Positions 1-5,390 of a DNA stretch of 5,390 nucleotides are shown piece by piece (the stretch's first letter is position 1; each line of letters begins with the position of its first letter). The position numbers were made by a program, and so were the translations under genes. This DNA comes from an uncultured Actinomycetes bacterium (lineage in GTDB: Bacteria > Actinomycetota > Acidimicrobiia > Acidimicrobiales > RAAP-2): assembly GCA_903830745.1 (NCBI GenBank), contig CAIKVF010000008.1:1-5390 (forward strand). The letters run 5' to 3'. The notes beneath the pieces were generated by a model, which worked only from the letters and a program-made list of their open reading frames with translations, was not told the DNA's origin and made no database searches.

Positions 1-1161
1 AAAGACACCGAAGGCGTTGACCTCAGTCAAGACAAGATGGCCGTACAACGTCTGCAAGAAGCTTCTGAAAAAGCAAAGATTGAACTCTCTGCCGTTCAAG
101 AGACGCAAGTCAACTTGCCATTCATTACTGCAACCGCAGATGGACCAAAGCACCTCGACATCAAGCTGACACGTGCGAAGTTCAATGAACTAACAGCTGA
201 CCTCGTTGAGCGTTGCCGCAAGCCATTCGAACAAGCAATCAAGGATGCTGGTCTAACAATCGACAAGATCGACAACGTCATCATGGTTGGTGGTTCAACA
301 CGTATTCCTGCAGTGCAAGAACTCGTGCAAAAGGTCACTGGCAAAGAGCCAAACAAGAGCGTGAACCCAGACGAAGTTGTTGCCGTTGGTGCAGCAGTGC
401 AGGCCGGAGTTCTTAAGGGCGAAGTGAAGGACATCCTTCTTCTCGACGTCACACCACTTTCACTTGGTATTGAAACCCAAGGTGGCGTTATGACCAAGAT
501 CATTGAGCGCAACACCACTATCCCAACCAAGAAGTCACAGACCTTTACGACTGCTGAAGACAATCAGCCGTCTGTAGAAGTGCACGTCTTGCAGGGTGAG
601 CGTGAAATGGCTTCGTACAACCAAACACTCGGTAAGTTCCAGCTCGTCGGCATCCCACCAGCCCCCCGGGGGATGCCGCAAATTGAAGTGACCTTCGACA
701 TTGACGCGAACGGAATTGTTCAAGTCTCTGCGAAGGACACAGCAACTGGTAAGTCACAGTCCATCACTATTACTGGTGGATCGTCACTCTCCAAGGATGA
801 CATTGACCGCATGGTTCGTGACGCAGAAGCACACGCTGAAGAAGATCGTCAGCGTCGTGAAGAAGCAGAAGTCAGGAACACGGCAGACGGACTTGTCTAT
901 TCAACTGAAAAGTTGCTTAAGGAGCAAGCTGAGTCGTTCCAAGGAACAGAGAAGGAAGACGTCGAGTCTGCACTGAGCGCTCTAAAGGAAACTCTGAGCG
1001 GCACTGACACTGAAGCAATTAAGAATGCAACAGAGAAGTTGCTCACCACTAGCCAGAGTTTCAGCCAGCGTCTCTACGAGCAGGCAGCCCAGGCAAACAA
1101 CGGTGAAGCTGCTCCGCAAAGCAACGACGAGGACATTGTCGACGCTGAAATTGTTGAGTAA
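1..1161 (+). CDS. dnaK: Molecular chaperone DnaK (Hsp70), 3' portion, 5' end outside the window
   Basis: DnaK is the ATP-driven Hsp70 chaperone of the cytosol. It binds exposed hydrophobic peptides and works with DnaJ and GrpE. The reading frame is open from base 1, so 386 codons are present and roughly the first 230-240 residues of a usual 600-630 residue protein are missing. Visible in order are the end of the nucleotide-binding domain with [10 protein letters not shown] and [11 protein letters not shown], the hydrophobic interdomain linker DILLLD followed by [10 protein letters not shown] (about 430-475), and the beta substrate-binding domain with [28 protein letters not shown] and VSAKD. 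The helical lid follows with [20 protein letters not shown], then a Gln/Asn/Ala-rich linker and the conserved acidic end [10 protein letters not shown]. No frameshift is seen. The wording is close to actinobacterial DnaK. Grouping with grpE, dnaJ and hspR downstream supports a heat-shock operon. The promoter and operator are upstream of the window. Confidence 0.99.
   Translation, partial: KDTEGVDLSQDKMAVQRLQEASEKAKIELSAVQETQVNLPFITATADGPKHLDIKLTRAKFNELTADLVERCRKPFEQAIKDAGLTIDKIDNVIMVGGSTRIPAVQELVQKVTGKEPNKSVNPDEVVAVGAAVQAGVLKGEVKDILLLDVTPLSLGIETQGGVMTKIIERNTTIPTKKSQTFTTAEDNQPSVEVHVLQGEREMASYNQTLGKFQLVGIPPAPRGMPQIEVTFDIDANGIVQVSAKDTATGKSQSITITGGSSLSKDDIDRMVRDAEAHAEEDRQRREEAEVRNTADGLVYSTEKLLKEQAESFQGTEKEDVESALSALKETLSGTDTEAIKNATEKLLTTSQSFSQRLYEQAAQANNGEAAPQSNDEDIVDAEIVE
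649..677. repeat. GC-rich inverted repeat inside dnaK
   Basis: GGCATCCC (649-656) is repeated in inverted form as GGGATGCC (670-677). Inside it lies a perfect CCCCCGGGGG palindrome (663-672), which would compete with the outer stem. The stretch encodes [10 protein letters not shown], a strongly conserved part of the substrate-binding domain. The codons CCC, CGG and GGG used here stand out from the CCA, CGT and GGT preferred just around them. The structure is seen in the sequence; any function is unproven. Confidence 0.6.
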
Positions 1162-1190
1162 TCATTAGTGACGAAATCTTCGAAAGCGAT

Positions 1191-1667
1191 GTGGTGACTG
1201 CTGCTGAAGAGCAGGTCATCCACATCGTGGACGAGCTAAGTGAAGCACAGCGTGAGCGTGATGAATATCGCGACGCGCTGCAACATCTTCAAGCTGACTT
1301 CGAGAACTACCGCAAGCGCGTTCTGAAGTCGTCTGAAGATGCAGCTATTCGTTCTGCGGGAGACGTTGTTGTGAAGTTGCTACCAGTACTTGATGCATTT
1401 GATCTAGCCCTTGCTCACTTTTCGCAGTCAACAACAGAAGAATCAGCTGCACTTATTCAGTCACGTGCACTGCTTCTTGACACGCTTAGCAAGGACGGCC
1501 TCGAGCGTATTGACGCCGTTGGTGCAGAGTTTGATCCGCAAGTACATGACGCAGTTGCACACGTCGAAGGTGACGGAGACAATCAAGTTATTGATGAAGT
1601 GCTCCGTGCTGGATACCGCTGGAAGGGGACTGTTCTTCGCCCAGCAATGGTGAGAGTGAAGGGCTAA
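1191..1667 (+). CDS. grpE: Nucleotide exchange factor GrpE
   Basis: GrpE is the cytosolic dimeric cochaperone that releases ADP from DnaK and so resets its folding cycle. The 158-residue product has the family layout. A charged coiled-coil helix (about residues 14-45) contains the typical LQADFENYRKR core. It is followed by the helical dimer segment VVVKLLPVLDAFDLAL (59-74). The C-terminal beta domain carries the family signature from GLERIDAVGAEFDPQVHDAV (103-122) to the GYRWKGTVLRPAMVRV ending. The N-terminal acidic region is short compared with many homologues of 170-220 residues. The start is uncertain. GTG at 1191 and GTG at 1194 are the only common start codons before the conserved part, and only a weak purine run (GAAAG, 1182-1186) precedes them. 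The frame stays open back to 1158 and contains an ATT at 1164 with acidic codons after it. The gene sits 29 bases after dnaK and directly abuts dnaJ, so it is probably co-transcribed with both. Confidence 0.95.
   Translation: MVTAAEEQVIHIVDELSEAQRERDEYRDALQHLQADFENYRKRVLKSSEDAAIRSAGDVVVKLLPVLDAFDLALAHFSQSTTEESAALIQSRALLLDTLSKDGLERIDAVGAEFDPQVHDAVAHVEGDGDNQVIDEVLRAGYRWKGTVLRPAMVRVKG
1658..1663 (+). promoter_or_regulatory. Ribosome binding site for dnaJ, inside the grpE end
   Basis: GAAGGG lies four bases before the dnaJ ATG, within the last codons of grpE. It is a moderate Shine-Dalgarno match with rather short spacing. It supports the ATG that directly follows the grpE TAA as the real start, and suggests translational coupling of the two cochaperones. 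Confidence 0.55.
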
Positions 1668-2759
1668 ATGGCCGAGAGGGAGTGGTTCGATAAGGACTAC
1701 TACAAGGTCCTTGGACTTACGCCAAGCGCAACTGACAAAGAAATAACGCGTGCGTACCGCAAGCTCGCTAAAGAACATCACCCGGACACCAACAAGGGGT
1801 CAGAGGATAAGTTCAAAGAAATTTCAGTTGCCTACGACGTATTAGGTGACGCCCCAAAGCGCAAAGAGTACGACAGCGTTCGAAAGATGGGTCCATCTGC
1901 TGCAGGCTTTGGTGGCCAGCAACGCGGTGGATCACAAAACTTCAACTTCGGACAAGGTGACGTTGGCGATCTCGGAGACATCTTCGGCGGCCTTTTTGGA
2001 AATCAAGGTCGTAGGTCTCGTGCACAACGTGGCGCCGACATTGAAACTGCACTGCACATAAGTTTTCGCGACGCAGTCTTTGGGGTCACTACAACGGTCC
2101 CGCTTCCGAGCAACGACGCCTGTCACACGTGTGGCGGGAGAGGTGGCGCACCAGGTAGTGGATTCGTAACGTGTGAAACATGTCAAGGTCGTGGTGTTCT
2201 CAACAACGACCAAGGCGGATTCGGTATGTCGAGCGTTTGCCCGACGTGTCACGGCAAAGGGGGACGAATTGTTACTCCTTGTGCGAAGTGTCACGGAACT
2301 GGACGCGAGCCATCGTCACGTCGTGTGAACGTTCGCATTCCCGCTGGAGTTATTGATGGCCAGCGAATTCGCTTAAAGGGTAAAGGAAACCCTGGAGCTG
2401 GCGGAGGGCCTGCGGGTGACCTCTTCGTTGACATCCACGCCGGCGCTGATGAAGTGTTTGGTCGTAAGAATCGTCACGTCACAACGACGGTAAAGATTTC
2501 GCCAATGCAAGCAATGCTCGGAGACACTGTAGAAGTTGCAACACTTGACGAACCAGTGACGTTAAAAATCGCAGCAGGCACCCAGGGCGGCTCAACGCTT
2601 CGAGTTCGTGGACGCGGTGTTCCAGCTGGTGGGAAGCACCCCGTTGGCGACCTCCTCGTGACAGTTGACGTTGTAATCCCTAAGAAGTTAAATAAGGAGC
2701 AACGAACACTCGTTGAAAAGCTTTCAAAATCGTTTAACGAAGAGGTAACGAATGTCTGA
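1668..2759 (+). CDS. dnaJ: Chaperone protein DnaJ (Hsp40, type I, heat-shock operon copy)
   Basis: DnaJ delivers unfolded substrates to DnaK and stimulates its ATPase. The 363-residue protein has the complete type I layout. The J domain (about residues 8-72) includes the essential HPD at 38-40. A Gly/Phe-rich linker (about 75-115) contains a DIF motif. The zinc-binding domain has all four CxxCxGxG repeats, with cysteine pairs at 152/155, 169/172, 191/194 and 205/208. The C-terminal substrate-binding domains follow with RIPAGVIDGQRIRLKGKG, LRVRGRGVP and GDLLVTVDVVIP. The length is slightly below the usual 370-400. Actinobacteria commonly have two DnaJ proteins. Position between grpE and hspR points to the operon-linked copy, often called DnaJ1. 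The start is fixed by the ATG abutting the grpE stop and by the J domain, which begins only a few residues in. The 3' end overlaps hspR by 8 bases. No key residue is missing. Confidence 0.98.
   Translation: MAEREWFDKDYYKVLGLTPSATDKEITRAYRKLAKEHHPDTNKGSEDKFKEISVAYDVLGDAPKRKEYDSVRKMGPSAAGFGGQQRGGSQNFNFGQGDVGDLGDIFGGLFGNQGRRSRAQRGADIETALHISFRDAVFGVTTTVPLPSNDACHTCGGRGGAPGSGFVTCETCQGRGVLNNDQGGFGMSSVCPTCHGKGGRIVTPCAKCHGTGREPSSRRVNVRIPAGVIDGQRIRLKGKGNPGAGGGPAGDLFVDIHAGADEVFGRKNRHVTTTVKISPMQAMLGDTVEVATLDEPVTLKIAAGTQGGSTLRVRGRGVPAGGKHPVGDLLVTVDVVIPKKLNKEQRTLVEKLSKSFNEEVTNV
2741..2746 (+). promoter_or_regulatory. Ribosome binding site for hspR, inside the dnaJ end
   Basis: AGAGGT within the last dnaJ codons lies five bases before the hspR ATG. 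It is a good Shine-Dalgarno match and decides the hspR start, which overlaps the dnaJ stop in an ATGTCTGA arrangement. This allows direct translation of the repressor from the operon mRNA. Confidence 0.7.
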
Positions 2760-3150
2760 GCGTCAGCCATCACACGCCGTCTACGTTATTTCTGTCTTCG
2801 CTGAGATTGGTGGCGTTCATCCTCAGACGCTTCGCAACTACGAGCGAACAGGACTACTTAATCCGCAGCGTACGAGTGGTGGGTCACGTCGCTTCTCAGA
2901 CGTTGACCTCGTGGCGCTTCGTCGTATTCAAGAGCTAACAAATGAGGGGATCAACCTCGAAGGCGTCAAGCGAATCATGGTGCTCGAAGCCCAGCTCGAA
3001 GCAATGAAGGAAACCCTTCGTGGCATTGCGAGCGACGCCCAGGCCCAGGTCGAAGCAACGCACCGTCAGTACCGACGTGAACTGGTCCCTATCCAAAACA
3101 CCATTGCGCTCTTTGTTGAGGCCCAGAACCATAACCGCGAAAACTTGTAA
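2752..3150 (+). CDS. hspR: Heat-shock repressor HspR (MerR family)
   Basis: HspR represses the dnaK operon and related heat-shock genes by binding HAIR inverted repeats. In Streptomyces, DnaK acts as its corepressor, giving feedback control. The 132-residue product has the MerR-type winged helix-turn-helix. It begins with YVISVFAEIGGVHPQTLRNYERTGLL (11-36), continues with the wing TSGGSRRFSDVDLVALRRIQ (41-60), and then has the HspR-typical NEGINLEGVKRIMVLE (64-79). A predicted coiled-coil dimerisation helix covers about 75-108. The C-terminal RRELVPIQNTIALFVEA resembles the end of mycobacterial HspR, but the tail after it is acidic and polar (AQNHNRENL), not the basic ending I recall from Mycobacterium. 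The ATG start has a good ribosome binding site and places the DNA-binding domain as in homologues. Its position as last gene of the chaperone operon is typical for Actinomycetota. No convincing HAIR operator is visible in this window; it should lie upstream of dnaK. Confidence 0.95.
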   Translation: MSERQPSHAVYVISVFAEIGGVHPQTLRNYERTGLLNPQRTSGGSRRFSDVDLVALRRIQELTNEGINLEGVKRIMVLEAQLEAMKETLRGIASDAQAQVEATHRQYRRELVPIQNTIALFVEAQNHNRENL

Positions 3151-3159
3151 TTCTGAGTT

Positions 3160-3186
3160 AAAAGCCGTCAAGTAGACTGGACTTTT
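3160..3186 (+). other. Imperfect hairpin between hspR and purA
   Basis: The arms AAAAG-CC-GTC (3160-3169) and GAC-GG-CTTTT (3175-3186) can pair for 10 base pairs around an AAGTA loop, with single-base bulges at 3178 and 3181. A short T run forms the end of the right arm, just before the purA ribosome binding site. It could be a weak terminator for the heat-shock operon or a stem in the purA leader. It is AT-rich in its outer part and lacks a separate U tract, so a strong terminator is unlikely. Confidence 0.35.
3173..3178 (+). promoter_or_regulatory. Possible -10 element of a purA promoter
   Basis: TAGACT fits the TANNNT form used by actinobacterial vegetative sigma factors. The best -35 candidate, TTCTGA (3151-3156) at 16 bases spacing, is poor. 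If used, transcription would start only about 10-15 bases before the purA GTG, giving a very short leader. It overlaps the hairpin at 3160-3186. Weak call based on one hexamer. Confidence 0.25.
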
Positions 3187-3188
3187 AC

Positions 3189-3194
3189 AAGGAG
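3189..3194 (+). promoter_or_regulatory. Ribosome binding site for purA
   Basis: AAGGAG is a near-perfect Shine-Dalgarno sequence four bases before the GTG at 3199. It decides that GTG as the start, which also gives the family's usual N-terminus with the catalytic Asp at residue 13. Confidence 0.75.
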
Positions 3195-3198
3195 TCCT

Positions 3199-4476
3199 GT
3201 GCCAGCAACCGTTGTAGTTGGAACCCAGTGGGGTGATGAAGGTAAGGGGAAGCTCACTGACCTTCTCTCACGCGAAATGGACATGGTTGTTCGCTACCAA
3301 GGCGGACACAATGCCGGTCACCGAATCGTTGTTGAAGGCGAAGCATTCGCGCTACAACTCGTTCCATCGGGAGTTTTGTACCCACACATCACACCAGTAA
3401 TTGGTAACGGTGTAGTAGTCGACCCCTCCGTACTCCTAACTGAACTCGACACACTTTCATCTAAGGGCGTTGACGTATCGCGACTTGTTGTTTCAGGTAA
3501 CGCGCACCTCATCATGCCGTATCACCAAGAGATTGACCGACTCACAGAGCGCTTTCTAGGAAAGAATGCACTTGGAACAACTAAGCGCGGTATTGGACCT
3601 GCGTACGCTGACAAGTCTTCTCGCGTTGGTCTTCGTGTGCAGGACTTGCTCGACCCAAAAATCTTCCGCGAAAAACTCGAAGTCGTTCTTCACGAAAAGA
3701 ATCTTCTACTTAACAAGATCTACAACCGTCCTGCACTAAGTGCGAAAGACATTGCGGATAAATACCTTGATGAACTAGCCCCTCGTGTTGCACCAATGAT
3801 TGGTGACACCGTGAACATCATTCACACTGCTCTAAGTGCTGGAAAGCGCATCCTCCTTGAAGGAGCACAGGCAACGTTCCTTGACCTCGATCACGGAACG
3901 TACCCATTCGTCACATCATCGAACCCAGTTGCGGGTGGTGCGTGTACTGGATCTGGACTCGGCCCTCGCGACCTAACGGGCATTGTTGGAATTGCAAAGG
4001 CCTACATCACACGCGTTGGAGCAGGACCATTTCCTACAGAGCTCGACGGTGACATGGCAGAGCTACTTGTTGACCGCGGTCATGAATACGGAACAAACAC
4101 CGGTCGTAGGCGCCGCGTTGGCTGGTTCGACGCAGTAATGGCTCGCCAAGCAGCACGTCTTAACTCACTTACTGAAATTGCTCTTACAAAGATGGACGTT
4201 CTCGACACACTGGATGAAATCAAAGTGTGCGTTGCCTACGAAGCAGACGGTGTTCGTTACGACTTCCCTCCATATCACCAGTCGATTCTGCACAAGGTAA
4301 CTCCTATTTACGAAACACTCCCAGGATGGAAGACCGACATCACGGCATCTACTAAGTACTCAGATCTTCCAGTTAATGCACAGAAGTATGTGAAGTTTCT
4401 AGAAGAGACCACTGGTGTGACCATCTCAGTTGTTGGAGTTGGCCCCGGCCGAGAGCAGTTCGTTAAGCCGTCGTGA
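3199..4476 (+). CDS. purA: Adenylosuccinate synthase PurA
   Basis: PurA joins IMP and aspartate at the cost of GTP to form adenylosuccinate, the first step from IMP to AMP, in the cytosol as a homodimer. The 425-residue length is usual for the bacterial enzyme (about 425-432). The phosphate loop [11 protein letters not shown] (8-18) holds the catalytic base Asp13. GGHNAGH ends in the catalytic acid His41. IMP-binding motifs are [11 protein letters not shown] (126-136) and [20 protein letters not shown] (221-240). The aspartate and GTP loop is [11 protein letters not shown] (296-306), the guanine-recognition motif is KMDVLD (331-336), and GVGPGREQ (413-420) lies near the C-terminus. Residue 42, after His41, is Arg; Thr is usual. 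The GTG start is backed by a strong ribosome binding site. It follows hspR by 48 bases and overlaps purD by 4 bases, so purA and purD likely form one transcription unit. Whether heat-shock transcripts read into it is unknown. Confidence 0.98.
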   Translation: MPATVVVGTQWGDEGKGKLTDLLSREMDMVVRYQGGHNAGHRIVVEGEAFALQLVPSGVLYPHITPVIGNGVVVDPSVLLTELDTLSSKGVDVSRLVVSGNAHLIMPYHQEIDRLTERFLGKNALGTTKRGIGPAYADKSSRVGLRVQDLLDPKIFREKLEVVLHEKNLLLNKIYNRPALSAKDIADKYLDELAPRVAPMIGDTVNIIHTALSAGKRILLEGAQATFLDLDHGTYPFVTSSNPVAGGACTGSGLGPRDLTGIVGIAKAYITRVGAGPFPTELDGDMAELLVDRGHEYGTNTGRRRRVGWFDAVMARQAARLNSLTEIALTKMDVLDTLDEIKVCVAYEADGVRYDFPPYHQSILHKVTPIYETLPGWKTDITASTKYSDLPVNAQKYVKFLEETTGVTISVVGVGPGREQFVKPS

Positions 4477-5390
4477 GTCGCTGCGTAGTCGTTGGCTCAG
4501 GCGCTCGCGAACACGCACTTGCGTGGGGACTTTCTAAATCTGCAGAAGTAATTGTCACTCCCGGTAACGCAGGCATTGCTGCACACGGCATTACTTGTGT
4601 TGACACACCGCCAACAGAGCTTGAAGCAGATCTCTTCGTCATTGGACCAGAGCAACCACTTGTTGACGGGCTCGCAACAAAGCTTCGCGCTCAAGGAAAA
4701 ACCGTCATGGGCCCTGGCGAAGATGGTGCGCTACTCGAGGGATCAAAAGCATTTATGAAAGATTTCCTAAAAGCTGCTTCAGTGCCAACGGCTCAGTACG
4801 GAACGTTCAGCAATACAACTGATGCAATTGCATTTTTAAAAACAATGTCAGCACCGTACGTTATTAAAACTGACGGGCTCGCAGCTGGAAAAGGTGTGCT
4901 CGTAACAAATGACTTCGACGAGGCGTGTCGCGACATCGAAGAAAAACTGAGTGGTGAAGCATTCGGTGATGCGGGCACAACAGTAATTATTGAAGAGGGG
5001 CTCGATGGAGAAGAGTGCTCGCTAATTGTTCTATGTGATGGCACGAACGTTGTTCCTCTCGTCCCAGCCCAAGACTTCAAACGTGTTGGTGACAACAACC
5101 AAGGAGCGAACACCGGTGGCATGGGTGCGTATGCGCCAATGATCGCAATGAGTGACGACCTCGTCGCCGTTGTAATGAAAACAATCATTGCTCCGACTGT
5201 TGTAGAGCTTAAGAAACGTGGGATTGACTTTCGAGGCGTCCTGTACGCCGGAGTGATGCTCACATCTAAAGGTCCGAAGTTGCTCGAGTACAACGTTCGA
5301 TTCGGTGACCCTGAAACTGAAGTTCTTGTCCCGCTATACGGAGACCGTATTTTTGATCTTCTAAAAAAAACTGGTGACGGTGAACTCGCT
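4473..5390 (+). CDS. purD: Phosphoribosylamine--glycine ligase PurD (GAR synthetase), 3' end outside the window
   Basis: PurD couples phosphoribosylamine and glycine with ATP to form GAR, the second step of de novo purine synthesis. The frame is open to the window end and gives 306 codons, about three quarters of a usual 415-430 residue enzyme. The N-domain opens with [14 protein letters not shown] (5-18), then TPGNAG (29-34) and [13 protein letters not shown] (56-68). The ATP-grasp part shows [12 protein letters not shown] (88-99), [13 protein letters not shown] (130-142), [13 protein letters not shown] (172-184), [12 protein letters not shown] (199-210), [10 protein letters not shown] (211-220) and the metal-binding [11 protein letters not shown] (272-282). 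The stretch before VIGPE is about a dozen residues shorter than in E. coli PurD as I recall it, with no sign of frameshift. The GTG start overlaps the purA TGA in a GTGA arrangement and has no clear ribosome binding site, so translation probably depends on reinitiation after purA. An A8 run lies near the window end at 5363-5370. Confidence 0.97.
   Translation, partial: MSRCVVVGSGAREHALAWGLSKSAEVIVTPGNAGIAAHGITCVDTPPTELEADLFVIGPEQPLVDGLATKLRAQGKTVMGPGEDGALLEGSKAFMKDFLKAASVPTAQYGTFSNTTDAIAFLKTMSAPYVIKTDGLAAGKGVLVTNDFDEACRDIEEKLSGEAFGDAGTTVIIEEGLDGEECSLIVLCDGTNVVPLVPAQDFKRVGDNNQGANTGGMGAYAPMIAMSDDLVAVVMKTIIAPTVVELKKRGIDFRGVLYAGVMLTSKGPKLLEYNVRFGDPETEVLVPLYGDRIFDLLKKTGDGELA

Noticed and set aside
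96..563. Long open frame on the - strand opposite dnaK
   Set aside because: It lies wholly inside the well-supported dnaK gene, has no recognisable domain, and is Ser/Thr-rich as expected from a reverse reading of this codon usage. Antisense open frames opposite Hsp70 genes are a known by-product of codon bias.
1159..1190. Possible terminator between dnaK and grpE
   Set aside because: Only small palindromes are present (TAATCATTA and TTCGAA), without a stable stem or T run, so the operon is expected to continue.
1411..1653. Alternative + strand frame within grpE
   Set aside because: It is out of frame with the conserved GrpE C-terminal domain, which covers the same bases. It has no ribosome binding site and no recognisable product.
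1932..2294. Open frame on the - strand opposite dnaJ
   Set aside because: It covers the Gly/Phe linker and zinc domain of dnaJ, whose cysteine repeats are intact on the + strand. The reverse frame has no family features or start signals.
4833..4842. TTTTTAAAAA palindrome inside purD
   Set aside because: It encodes ordinary Phe-Leu-Lys codons in a conserved frame. A ten-base AT palindrome is easily chance and has no GC stem that would make it a terminator.
4793..5293. Open frame of 166 codons on the - strand opposite purD
   Set aside because: The + strand encodes clear PurD motifs through the whole stretch. The reverse product is low-complexity Ser/Pro/Thr and matches nothing I recognise.
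1..5390. Search by eye for a novel system, mobile element, CRISPR array, tRNA or rRNA
   Set aside because: Nearly every base belongs to six recognised housekeeping genes in one direction. I saw no direct repeat array, transposase, integrase, attachment site or RNA gene, and the intergenic space totals under 80 bases.

Overview
This window looks like ordinary chromosomal housekeeping DNA from a member of the Actinomycetota. It carries six protein-coding genes, all on the + strand, packed almost without gaps. The order is dnaK (3' part), grpE, dnaJ, hspR, purA, purD (5' part). A dnaK-grpE-dnaJ operon that ends in a MerR-type hspR repressor gene is the classic actinobacterial arrangement. The DnaK, PurA and PurD wording also reads as actinobacterial. 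By eye GC is near 50 %, low for this phylum. The PurA and PurD sequences resemble what I recall from Acidimicrobiia and their aquatic relatives, but that placement is an inference from memory, not from a search.

Region 1 (1-3150) is the Hsp70 chaperone operon. The window opens inside dnaK, in the nucleotide-binding domain, and runs through the substrate-binding domain to the conserved acidic tail. After a 29-base gap comes grpE, the nucleotide exchange factor, with GTG as the likely start. dnaJ follows with its ATG directly abutting the grpE stop. hspR overlaps the end of dnaJ by 8 bases behind a good ribosome binding site. The DnaK/DnaJ/GrpE machine refolds proteins, and HspR is expected to repress the operon through a site upstream of dnaK, which lies outside this window.

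Region 2 (3151-3198) is the only noticeable gap between genes. It is 48 bases long and holds an imperfect hairpin, a possible -10 element and the purA ribosome binding site. There is no strong terminator, so some readthrough from the heat-shock operon into purA is possible.

Region 3 (3199-5390) is a purine pair. purA (adenylosuccinate synthase, IMP to adenylosuccinate) is complete. purD (GAR synthetase, an early step of de novo purine synthesis) starts inside the purA stop codon through a GTGA overlap and runs off the window end.

I found no mobile element, CRISPR array, RNA gene or unknown accessory system. The points worth a second look are small: an Arg in place of the usual Thr after the catalytic His of PurA, a PurD N-domain about a dozen residues shorter than usual, an HspR tail without the basic ending, an unusually GC-rich inverted repeat inside dnaK, and the unclear start of grpE.
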